Source: Advenella kashmirensis W13003
GTDB taxonomy: Bacteria > Pseudomonadota > Gammaproteobacteria > Burkholderiales > Burkholderiaceae_B
Length of the DNA: 64,000 nt
Direction of reading: 5' to 3'
Assembly (NCBI RefSeq): GCF_000506985.1
Contig: NZ_KI650979.1
Span: 2,232,710-2,296,709 of the forward strand
The notes below the pieces were generated by a model. That model was given only the letters and a program-made list of their open reading frames with translations, was not told where the DNA came from and did no database searches. Made by a program: the position numbers and the translations under genes. The first letter of the stretch is position 1, and each line of letters opens with the position of its first letter. Below, piece after piece: positions 56,943 through 64,000 of this stretch.

Positions 56943-56971
56943 TTACAGGAATCTGCACAATAGGGTAAAAT
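56943..56971 (+). promoter_or_regulatory. Promoter of tRNA-Arg
   Basis: TTACAG (56943-56948), 17 bases, TAAAAT (56966-56971). Predicted start near 56978, about 11 bases before the mature tRNA. Confidence 0.7.
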
Positions 56972-56988
56972 AGCGGACTTGCTAAGAA

Positions 56989-57063
56989 GTCTCCGTAGTT
57001 CAATGGATAGAATAAGAGTTTCCGAAGCTCTTGATACAGGTTCGATTCCTGTCGGAGACGCCA
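56989..57063 (+). tRNA. tRNA-Arg, anticodon CCG
   Basis: All four stems fold: acceptor GTCTCCG/CGGAGAC, D-arm GTTC/GAAT (with a G-T pair), anticodon stem AGAGT/GCTCT around loop TTCCGAA (anticodon CCG, codon CGG), T-arm ACAGG/CCTGT with TTCGATT. Discriminator G, and CCA is encoded (57061-57063). No integrase gene or repeated tRNA end was seen nearby. Confidence 0.97.
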
Positions 57064-57232
57064 TTTAGATCAAGTGGTTATGCCGCTCTGGCGATAGGCA
57101 ATAATGCTAATAGGATGAGCGCGGCTCATGCCCTGGTGCAATACCGGGGTGAGGCTTCTGTGAGGCCATTTTCAATATACGGTGCTTTTTTTGGATGCGG
57201 CTAGTGCCCATTGGAGGCAGTCATAAGTAGGG
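57064..57232. other. Gap after tRNA-Arg
   Basis: 169 bases with a weak stem CCCTGG/CCGGGG and a short duplicated CAGTCATAAG just before the MFS stop codon (about 57216 and 57232). No gene or clear terminator was found. Confidence 0.4.
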
Positions 57233-58477
57233 TCAGTCATAAGATTCGCCCCAATTCTTGCGCCCGAACGGGTTCAGCACAATCATGCCCACTAACGTCA
57301 GCAAGGCAAATCCCGCGCCTGCCAGAAACGTTGCCTGATAATTAAACGCCTCCCAAAGGGCGCCGGCCAGCACGCTTGATACGAGCAGGGCGCATCCGGT
57401 CAGCAGGTTGAACATGCCGAAGGCGGTTCCTCTGAGTTCTGCGGGTGCCGTATCGGCAATCAGCGCGCCGAACACGCCTTGTGTGAATCCCATATGCAGG
57501 CCCCAGAGTATGACGCCTGCTGCCAGGCCGCCCCAGCCGGGCGCGTAGCCCAGGACCAGATTGGCGACAATCAGCAGCAGCAGGCCGATCAGAAGCACGC
57601 CTTTGCGTCCCAGGCGGTCAGACAGGACACCCGCCGGGTATGCGGACAGGGAAAAGGACAGCGCCATAATCACCAATACCCCCGGCACCCACAGAGACGG
57701 TACCCCGGCATTCTGTGCGCGCAAGATGAGAAAGGCTTCACTGAATCTTGCCAGCGTAAAGACAACGGCCAGCGCGGTGACCGTCCAGTACAGACTGCCC
57801 AGGCGCTTCAATTCGCTCCAGCTCAGCGGTGAGCGCACGGGCCTGACATTTTTGGGTCGTGCCGGTTCGTGGACGAAAAGTATGAGTACGCCGACAGCCA
57901 GAAAGGCGGGAATGACTGCAATCCAGAAAACGGTCTGGAAGTGGCTGGCAGTCAGCCACATGAGTGCAATTGCCAATAGTGGTCCGACAAAGGCGCCAAA
58001 GGTGTCCAGGGTCTGGCGCAAGCCATAGGCGGCGCCGCGCAAATGGGGCGGTGTCACATCTGCAACCAGCGCGTCGCGTGGCGCACCCCGGATCCCTTTG
58101 CCGATACGATCAACAAATCGCGCGCCGACCAATGCCTCGACACCCGCAGCAAGGGGAAAGACCGGTTTGGTCAGGGCTGCCAGGCCATAGCCGACAATGG
58201 CCAGCAGTTTGCGTTTCCCAAGACGGTCGCTTAGCGCGCCTGAGAAAATCTTGGTAATGGATGCCGTGGCTTCAGCGATCCCTTCGATAACGCCGACAGC
58301 CAGGACAGAGGTGCCCAGCACGGTCACCATATAAATCGGGAGCAGCGCGTGGATCATTTCCGAGGAAATGTCCATCAGCATGGAAACAAAACCAAGTGCC
58401 CACACGCTTTTGGGAATGCGGGCAGCAGCGCCCTTGGCGCCTGTCTGAGAGGTTGTGTCTTCAGTTGTTTTCATCAT
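57233..58477 (-). CDS. MFS transporter
   Basis: About 414 residues from ATG 58477 (the frame is open to an ATG at 58501; the inner start lies next to a GA-rich stretch and looks better). Twelve hydrophobic segments. The loop 2-3 motif reads GALSDRLGKRK and the related loop 8-9 motif GVLSDRLGRKG. RFVDRIGKGIRGAPRDALV after helix 4 is a characteristic block. Substrate unknown; drug, metalloid or organic acid are all possible. Its start lies inside the end of the ChrB-like gene (14-17 nt overlap), so both are made from one message and probably serve one function. Confidence 0.88.
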   Translation of the reverse strand: MMKTTEDTTSQTGAKGAAARIPKSVWALGFVSMLMDISSEMIHALLPIYMVTVLGTSVLAVGVIEGIAEATASITKIFSGALSDRLGKRKLLAIVGYGLAALTKPVFPLAAGVEALVGARFVDRIGKGIRGAPRDALVADVTPPHLRGAAYGLRQTLDTFGAFVGPLLAIALMWLTASHFQTVFWIAVIPAFLAVGVLILFVHEPARPKNVRPVRSPLSWSELKRLGSLYWTVTALAVVFTLARFSEAFLILRAQNAGVPSLWVPGVLVIMALSFSLSAYPAGVLSDRLGRKGVLLIGLLLLIVANLVLGYAPGWGGLAAGVILWGLHMGFTQGVFGALIADTAPAELRGTAFGMFNLLTGCALLVSSVLAGALWEAFNYQATFLAGAGFALLTLVGMIVLNPFGRKNWGESYD

Positions 58478-59003
58478 TCGCTTCAAAAACTTGTCTGGCA
58501 TAGGAGTCCAGTAACGCCTGACATTGCTCCAGTCGCTGCGCCGCCTCTGCGGCGCGGGTGGCGCCGTAGAAGTCCAGCTTGTTGATTTTCTCCAGCCAGC
58601 CCTGTAGCTTTTTTAAATCGGTGTCCTCTTCTTCCAGCTCGGCATAGGTGAATTTTTTCTTTGTGATTTCCTTGGCAATTTCGGCGTCGAAGTCATCGCA
58701 TCGCCCGATAAACTCCGCATACTGTTCGTCGCGATCTGCATTGAAACGTTCAATGACCTTGGCCTCCTGTGCGGCATCCAGCGCCAGTGTTTGCAGAATG
58801 ACGCAGTGACCGCCCATTTCGGCAATATCGTGTTCCAGCATTTTCATGCGCCGCAGATATTCATCTGTCCTGGGCAGCAGACAGACGCCGCTTTGCAGAT
58901 AAATCGCCCCCATGCCTTTGATTTTTCTCCATAAGGCAATGCGTTTGGTCGTGGGTTCGGACGGGACCTTGTATGTCAATAACAGCCAGTTCTGATTTTT
59001 CAT
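58461..59003 (-). CDS. ChrB N-terminal domain protein (chromate resistance-type regulator)
   Basis: 180 residues covering only the N-terminal domain of ChrB (family segments NWLLLTYKVPSEPTTKRIALWRKIKGMGAIYLQSGVCLLP at about 4-43, then charged helices with KKKFTYAELEEE). Full ChrB has about 300 residues and a second C-terminal domain, missing here. In known chr operons ChrB controls or aids the chromate pump ChrA; no chrA is present and the partner is an MFS transporter. The role may thus be in sensing an oxyanion or another stress. Divergent from narG, 252 nt away. Confidence 0.85.
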   Translation of the reverse strand: MKNQNWLLLTYKVPSEPTTKRIALWRKIKGMGAIYLQSGVCLLPRTDEYLRRMKMLEHDIAEMGGHCVILQTLALDAAQEAKVIERFNADRDEQYAEFIGRCDDFDAEIAKEITKKKFTYAELEEEDTDLKKLQGWLEKINKLDFYGATRAAEAAQRLEQCQALLDSYARQVFEANDENN

Positions 59004-59255
59004 TCATGCATATTAAATGAAACGATCGTTGCATTCAATATATTCATTTTGTTCATTGGGATGGCCTGTTATTCTGAGCCTCGATTATTCCGAGCAAAAT
59101 ATTGTTTATTTCAAATGAAATATAAAAGACGAGATTCATTGACTAATCAATGGCAATGCAAGTACTATTTTTAAACATATTATGAGAAAGACATTCTGGT
59201 TCTGCTAATCGGGCTGTCCTGAGGGGCTCCCACTAGCTTCTATAAAGGAACAGCG
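59004..59255. other. Control region between the ChrB-like gene and narG
   Basis: 252 AT-rich bases. ATTGA-CTAA-TCAAT (59138-59151) is a dyad similar to, but two bases shorter than, an FNR/ANR site. AAACGATCGTT (59019-59029) is a second small palindrome. No clear -35/-10 pair or NarL heptamer was recognised. Confidence 0.5.
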
Positions 59256-62200
59256 GTGAGTCACATAATTGATCGTCTCAGATATTTCAGTCGCAAGAAA
59301 AATTCATTTTCAGACGGGCACGGAAATGTCGTAGATGAAGACCGATCGTGGGAACAGGCGTACCGTGATCGATGGCAACACGACAAAATCGTTCGTTCGA
59401 CGCATGGGGTCAACTGCACCGGATCCTGTTCCTGGAAAATCTATGTGAAGGGTGGCATCGTCACCTGGGAAACGCAGCAGACGGACTATCCCAGAACGCG
59501 GCCGGACATGCCCAACCATGAACCCCGCGGCTGCTCCAGGGGCGCATCCTACTCCTGGTATTTATATAGCGCCAATCGCATCAAGTATCCGATGATCCGG
59601 GGGCGGCTCGCAAAGATCTGGCGCGAACTGCGTAAAACGCTCTCCCCCCTTGCCGCGTGGGAACATATCTGCACCACGCCGGCGCTCGCATACGAGTATA
59701 AAAAAATGCGGGGCAAAGGAGGCTTTGTCCGCAGCACCTGGACGGAAGCCAATGAGCTTGTCGCTGCAGCCAATGTCTATACGATAAAGCGGTACGGGCC
59801 CGATCGCATTGTGGGTTTTTCGCCGATTCCTGCGATGTCCATGGTTTCTTTTTCCGCAGGCAGCCGGTATCTGTCCCTGCTGGGCGGAACCATACTCAGT
59901 TTCTATGATTGGTATTGCGACCTGCCCCCGTCCAGTCCCCAGACCTGGGGGGAGCAGACAGACGTCTCTGAATCGGCCGATTGGTTCAATTCGGGCTTCA
60001 TTGTCATGTGGGGTTCCAATGTCCCTCAGACGCGAACGCCGGATGCCCACTTCATGGTCGAAGCGCGCTATCGGGGCGCGAAAATCGTCTCCATTTTTCC
60101 GGATTACGCCGAAGGCGCCAAGTTCGGCGATGTCTGGCTGCATCCCAAACAAGGGACCGACGCCGCGCTGGCTTTGGCGATGGGTCATGTGATCCTGAAG
60201 GAATTTCATTTAGAAGGGAAAAGCGACTATTTCCGAGAGTATTGCCGGCAATACTCTGACATGCCTTTTCTGGTCCGCCTGGTCAAGCAGAGCGACCGAT
60301 ACGTGCCCGACCGCATGTTGCGGGCTTCCGATTTCCCGGACCTGCTGGACCAGAAAAACAATCCGGACTGGAAAACCGTGGCCTATGACGAATTGACCCG
60401 GCGTATCGTGACGCCGCGCGGTTCTATCGGTTTTCGCTGGGGCCAGAGTGATGGACCGGACCGGGGGAAATGGAATCTGGAATCCGTAGATGATCAGGGC
60501 GAGCCGCATCGCCTGCGCCTGTCAATCGTGGGCGACCATGATGAGGTCGTGCCGGTCGCCTTTCCTTATTTCGGCAGTCAGGTAAACGACTTTTTCCAGG
60601 GCACCGATCACGACAATATCCTGCTGCGGAATATGGGCGTCGCCCGTCTGCAGGCGAAAGACGGCGAGGTGCTGGTGACGACGGTCTACGATTTGCTCAT
60701 GGCAAACTACGGGCTCGACCGGTGCCTGGGTGGAGATAATGTCGCTGCATCGTTTGATGATGACGTGCCCTATACACCCGCCTGGCAGGAACGCATTACA
60801 GGTGTGAAACGACAGGATGTCATTACCGTCGCCAGGCAGTTTGCCGAGAATGCCGATAAGACACAAGGCAAGTCCATGGTGATCCTGGGCGCCGGCCTGA
60901 ATCACTGGTATCACATGGACATGGCCTACCGAGGCATTATTAATCTGGTGGTGATGTGTGGCTGTGTCGGCAAGTCCGGAGGAGGCTGGTGTCACTATGT
61001 CGGACAGGAAAAACTGCGTCCCCAGACAGGGTGGAGTACGCTGGCCTTCGGCCTGGACTGGTGCCGTCCGCCGCGGCACATGAATGGGACTTCCTTTTTT
61101 TATGCCCACACCGATCAGTGGCGTTACGAGAAGCTTCAGGTCTCTGAGTTATTGTCGCCGCTGGCCGATCCGCAAGCATACCAGGGCAGTCTGATTGATT
61201 TTAACGTGCGGGCCGAGCGCATGGGATGGTTACCATCGGCGCCTCAGCTGCAGACCAATCCGTTGAGTGTGGTGCGGCAGGCCCAGGAGGCGGGGCAGGA
61301 CCCCGCCGAGTATGCCGTCCAGGGCCTGAAGAGCGGCAAACTCAGACTGTCTTGCGAGGATCCCGACCACCCGGACAATTTCCCGCGCAATATGTTTATC
61401 TGGCGCTCCAATCTGCTCGGCTCATCGGGCAAGGGCCATGAATATTTCCTTAAGCATTTGCTGGGCACCGAGCACGGCATACAGGGTAAGGAACTGGGCG
61501 AGGACGGGCAGGCCAAACCTCTTGACGTCGTCTGGCACGAGCAGGCGCCGCAAGGCAAACTGGACCTGCTGGTCACACTGGATTTTCGAATGTCGACGAC
61601 CTGTGTGTATTCCGATGTGGTCCTTCCCACCGCGACCTGGTACGAAAAAAGTGATTTGAACACCTCGGATATGCATCCGTTTATTCACCCGCTGTCGGCT
61701 GCCGTAGACCCGGTATGGGAGTCTCGCAGTGATTGGGAAATTTATAAAGGTATTGCCAAGGCATTTTCCGATATCGCCAGCACTGAACTGCCTGCCGTCA
61801 AGGATCTTGTCCTGACGCCGTTGCAGCATGACAGTGCTGCCGAGCTGGGCGATCCTTTCGGTGTACAGGATTGGAAACGTGATGGCGGGCCGATGATCCC
61901 GGGCAAAACAATGCCATCGTTCAATATTGTCGAACGCGATTACCCGGCGCTTTACAAGCAATTCACTTCACTCGGACCGTTGACCTCCAAACTGGGCGTC
62001 GGCGGAAAAGGCATCGCGTGGCCGGCGCAAGAAGAATGCGAGCTGCTGGCGCAGTTGAACCAGGCGGTGACCGAGGAGGGCATCAGTTACGGCCGTCCGC
62101 GGCTGGACACCGATATCGACGCTGCCGAGACGATTCTGATGCTGGCGCCCGAAACCAATGGCGAAGTGTCGGTCAAGGCCTGGGACGCCCTGTCCGCCTT

Positions 62201-63008
62201 CACGGGACGGGATCATTCGCACCTGGCCAAGCCGCGCGAGCATGAGAAAATCCGCTACCGCGATTTGCAGGCCCAGCCGCGCAAGATTATCTCCTCTCCT
62301 ACCTGGTCCGGGCTCGAGTCTGACCACGTCAGCTATAGCGCCGGTTATACCAACGTGCATGAGCTGATTCCGTGGCGCACCCTGACCGGACGCCAGCAGC
62401 TTTACCAGGACCATACGTGGATGCGCGCATTCGGCGAGGCGTTATGTGTTTACCGGCCGCCGGTCGACACCAAATCCATCACGCCCCTGTTGCAATCGCG
62501 CGGCAACGGCAATCCGCATTTGCTGCTCAATTTCATCACGCCTCACCAGAAATGGGGCATTCACTCCACCTATACAGACAACCTGATCATGCTGACGCTG
62601 TCGCGTGGCGGTCCCATTGTCTGGATATCGGAAAAGGACGCGGCGAAAGCTGGCATTGCCGATAATGACTGGATCGAGGCGTTCAATGTGAATGGCGCAC
62701 TGGTGGCGCGTGCGGTGGTCAGCCAGCGGGTGCCGGAAGGCATGACCATGATGTACCACGCGCAAGAGAAAATCGTGAACATGCCAGGTTCGGAAATTAC
62801 CGGGGCCCGGGGCGGTATTCACAATTCGGTGACCAGAACGGTCATCAAGCCCACGCACATGATCGGCGGATATGCCCAACTGTCTTATGGTTTGAATTAT
62901 TACGGGACCGTGGGATCCAATCGCGACGAGTTCGTGATCGTACGCAAAATGTCGAAAATAGACTGGCTCGAATCGCCCCTGCGGGATTCAGCCACGGCAA
63001 AGCCCTAG
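59256..63008 (+). CDS. narG: Respiratory nitrate reductase alpha subunit
   Basis: Catalytic molybdenum subunit that reduces nitrate to nitrite on the cytoplasmic side of the membrane. 1250 residues, the E. coli NarG length (1247). FS0 iron-sulfur cluster ligands are His 50, Cys 54 and Cys 58 in STHGVNCTGSCSWK plus the Cys in PRGCSRGAS (E. coli has RGCPRG). The molybdenum-ligand Asp lies in SFYDWYCDLPP. GTG start with AAAGGA upstream. narH follows 16 nt on. No narK transporter gene precedes it in the window. Confidence 0.98.
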   Translation: MSHIIDRLRYFSRKKNSFSDGHGNVVDEDRSWEQAYRDRWQHDKIVRSTHGVNCTGSCSWKIYVKGGIVTWETQQTDYPRTRPDMPNHEPRGCSRGASYSWYLYSANRIKYPMIRGRLAKIWRELRKTLSPLAAWEHICTTPALAYEYKKMRGKGGFVRSTWTEANELVAAANVYTIKRYGPDRIVGFSPIPAMSMVSFSAGSRYLSLLGGTILSFYDWYCDLPPSSPQTWGEQTDVSESADWFNSGFIVMWGSNVPQTRTPDAHFMVEARYRGAKIVSIFPDYAEGAKFGDVWLHPKQGTDAALALAMGHVILKEFHLEGKSDYFREYCRQYSDMPFLVRLVKQSDRYVPDRMLRASDFPDLLDQKNNPDWKTVAYDELTRRIVTPRGSIGFRWGQSDGPDRGKWNLESVDDQGEPHRLRLSIVGDHDEVVPVAFPYFGSQVNDFFQGTDHDNILLRNMGVARLQAKDGEVLVTTVYDLLMANYGLDRCLGGDNVAASFDDDVPYTPAWQERITGVKRQDVITVARQFAENADKTQGKSMVILGAGLNHWYHMDMAYRGIINLVVMCGCVGKSGGGWCHYVGQEKLRPQTGWSTLAFGLDWCRPPRHMNGTSFFYAHTDQWRYEKLQVSELLSPLADPQAYQGSLIDFNVRAERMGWLPSAPQLQTNPLSVVRQAQEAGQDPAEYAVQGLKSGKLRLSCEDPDHPDNFPRNMFIWRSNLLGSSGKGHEYFLKHLLGTEHGIQGKELGEDGQAKPLDVVWHEQAPQGKLDLLVTLDFRMSTTCVYSDVVLPTATWYEKSDLNTSDMHPFIHPLSAAVDPVWESRSDWEIYKGIAKAFSDIASTELPAVKDLVLTPLQHDSAAELGDPFGVQDWKRDGGPMIPGKTMPSFNIVERDYPALYKQFTSLGPLTSKLGVGGKGIAWPAQEECELLAQLNQAVTEEGISYGRPRLDTDIDAAETILMLAPETNGEVSVKAWDALSAFTGRDHSHLAKPREHEKIRYRDLQAQPRKIISSPTWSGLESDHVSYSAGYTNVHELIPWRTLTGRQQLYQDHTWMRAFGEALCVYRPPVDTKSITPLLQSRGNGNPHLLLNFITPHQKWGIHSTYTDNLIMLTLSRGGPIVWISEKDAAKAGIADNDWIEAFNVNGALVARAVVSQRVPEGMTMMYHAQEKIVNMPGSEITGARGGIHNSVTRTVIKPTHMIGGYAQLSYGLNYYGTVGSNRDEFVIVRKMSKIDWLESPLRDSATAKP

Positions 63009-63024
63009 CGGGAGGAGAGGACAA

Positions 63025-64000
63025 TGAAAGTACGCGCGCAAATAGCGATGGTCCTGAATCTGGACAAATGTATCGGCTGTCACACCTGTTCGGTCACCTG
63101 TAAGAACGTCTGGACCTCGCGCGACGGTATGGAGTACGCGTGGTTCAATAACGTGGAAACCAAGCCGGGCATTGGTTATCCCAAGGACTGGGAGAACCAG
63201 AAACACTGGAACGGTGGCTGGAAGCGCAATGCAAACGGACGGATTGAGCCACGCCAGGGAGGCAAGCTTAAGCTACTGGCAAATATTTTCGCCAATCCGA
63301 ATTTGCCGGAAATTGACGACTATTACGAACCCTTTACATTTGATTATGACCACCTGCAATCCGCACCGGAGTCAAAGGCCACGCCCACGGCTCGGCCCCG
63401 GTCTTTGATTACAGGCAAGACCATGGAAAAAATCGAATGGGGTCCCAACTGGGAGGAGATCCTGGGCGGCGAGTTTTCGAAACGATCGGCCGATTACAAT
63501 TTCGAGGATATTCAGAAAGATATCTATGGGCAGTTTGAAAATACCTTCATGATGTATCTGCCCAGATTGTGTGAACATTGTCTGAACCCCAGTTGCGTCG
63601 CCAGCTGTCCGTCAGGGTCCATCTACAAACGCGAAGAGGACGGCATCGTCCTGATCGACCAGGACAAATGCCGAGGCTGGCGCATGTGCGTGTCCGGCTG
63701 TCCTTACAAGAAAATCTATTACAACTGGAATAGCGGTAAAGCGGAAAAATGCATATTTTGTTATCCACGTATCGAGGCGGGGCAGCCCACGGTCTGTTCG
63801 GAAACCTGTGTGGGGCGGATCCGCTATCTGGGCGTACTGCTTTACGACGCTGATCGCATCGAGCACGCCGCATCGGTACAGGACGAGGCGGCACTGTATG
63901 AAGCGCAACTGGACGTATTTCTGGACCCCGACGATCCTGCCGTCATTGCCCAGGCCCTGGCCGACGGCGTGCCGCAGGGCTGGCTGGATGCGGCGCAGCG
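63025..64000 (+). CDS. narH: Respiratory nitrate reductase beta subunit (3' end outside window)
   Basis: Electron-transfer subunit carrying four iron-sulfur clusters between NarI and NarG. ATG 63025 with GGAGGAGAGG upstream; 325 residues are visible out of about 500 and the frame is open to the window edge. Cysteine groups: CIGCHTCSVTCK near the N-terminus, CEHCLNPSCVASC, CRGWRMCVSGC (Trp in place of one Cys, giving the [3Fe-4S] cluster typical of NarH) and CIFCYPRIEAGQPTVCSETC. narJ and narI are expected next. Confidence 0.98.

Noticed and set aside
56989-57232. Integration site of a genomic island at tRNA-Arg
   Set aside because: No integrase gene, no repeated tRNA 3' end and no insertion sequence were found in the following 7 kb.
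59138-59151. FNR/ANR-like site upstream of narG
   Set aside because: The TTGA and TCAA halves are separated by four bases instead of the six in TTGATNNNNATCAA. Reported only as a dyad.

Overview
The window reads as chromosome of a betaproteobacterium of the order Burkholderiales, most like family Alcaligenaceae (Bordetella, Achromobacter, Advenella). This is inferred from gene order (rsmB, DUF4390 gene, ntrY, ntrX, trkA, trkH; rhodanese, grxC, secB, gpsA opposite gpmA; hemE, priA, rep), from an expressed Bug-type periplasmic receptor gene and from the moderately high G+C content. No database search was possible, so the genus is not established. Almost all the sequence is coding.

Layout. 1-2005: end of a branched-chain amino-acid type ABC operon (livF-like ATPase, then an acyl-CoA ligase of the phenylacetate-CoA ligase family). 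2153-4839: lipoate ligase-like protein, peptide deformylase and DprA. 4888-7937: FMN reductase, HMG-CoA lyase, a small membrane protein and a cation diffusion facilitator. 8012-11078: fmt, a HAD phosphatase and rimO. 11451-20033: rsmB, a DUF4390 protein, the NtrY/NtrX two-component pair, TrkA/TrkH potassium uptake and trmL. 20052-23941: one leftward operon of an IclR regulator, a polar amino-acid ABC importer and formimidoylglutamase. 24038-30851: comF, bioC, gpsA, secB, grxC, rhodanese, gpmA and an EnvC-type factor. 30881-36047: CtpA-type protease, MoeB/ThiF protein, M61 peptidase and enoyl-CoA hydratase. 36167-43703: the complete F-type ATP synthase operon atpIBEFHAGDC, with its promoter and terminator. 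43837-48507: a ThDP enzyme divergent from a Bug receptor, a gene-poor stretch with structured DNA, a small unknown protein and a pseudo-receiver/Fis regulator. 48628-55530: hemE, priA, rep and a class III CoA transferase. 55650-57063: a di-haem c5-type cytochrome with a coding minisatellite, and tRNA-Arg(CCG). 57233-64000: an MFS transporter overlapping a ChrB N-domain protein, divergent from narG and narH (narH runs off the end).

How the parts fit. Most genes are housekeeping: translation start and end processing (def, fmt), ribosome and tRNA modification (rimO, rsmB, trmL), protein export (secB), cell-envelope splitting (EnvC, CtpA), energy conversion (ATP synthase, cytochrome, nitrate reductase) and replication restart (priA, rep). 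The accessory modules are the IclR-ABC-HutG operon, the ThDP enzyme/Bug pair, the 47-48.5 kb regulator locus and the ChrB/MFS/nar block.

The parts that looked least ordinary are: the self-contained IclR-ABC-HutG operon, which could take up and split formimidoylglutamate; the 46.6-47.55 kb region, with a composite hairpin, a small protein whose promoter carries a 14-bp palindrome, and a divergent pseudo-receiver regulator preceded by two abutting dyads; a DnaA-box-bearing AT-rich gap between hemE and priA; hairpins on both sides of atpE; and 12 near-identical 18-bp repeats inside the cytochrome gene. None of these is proven to be a new system.
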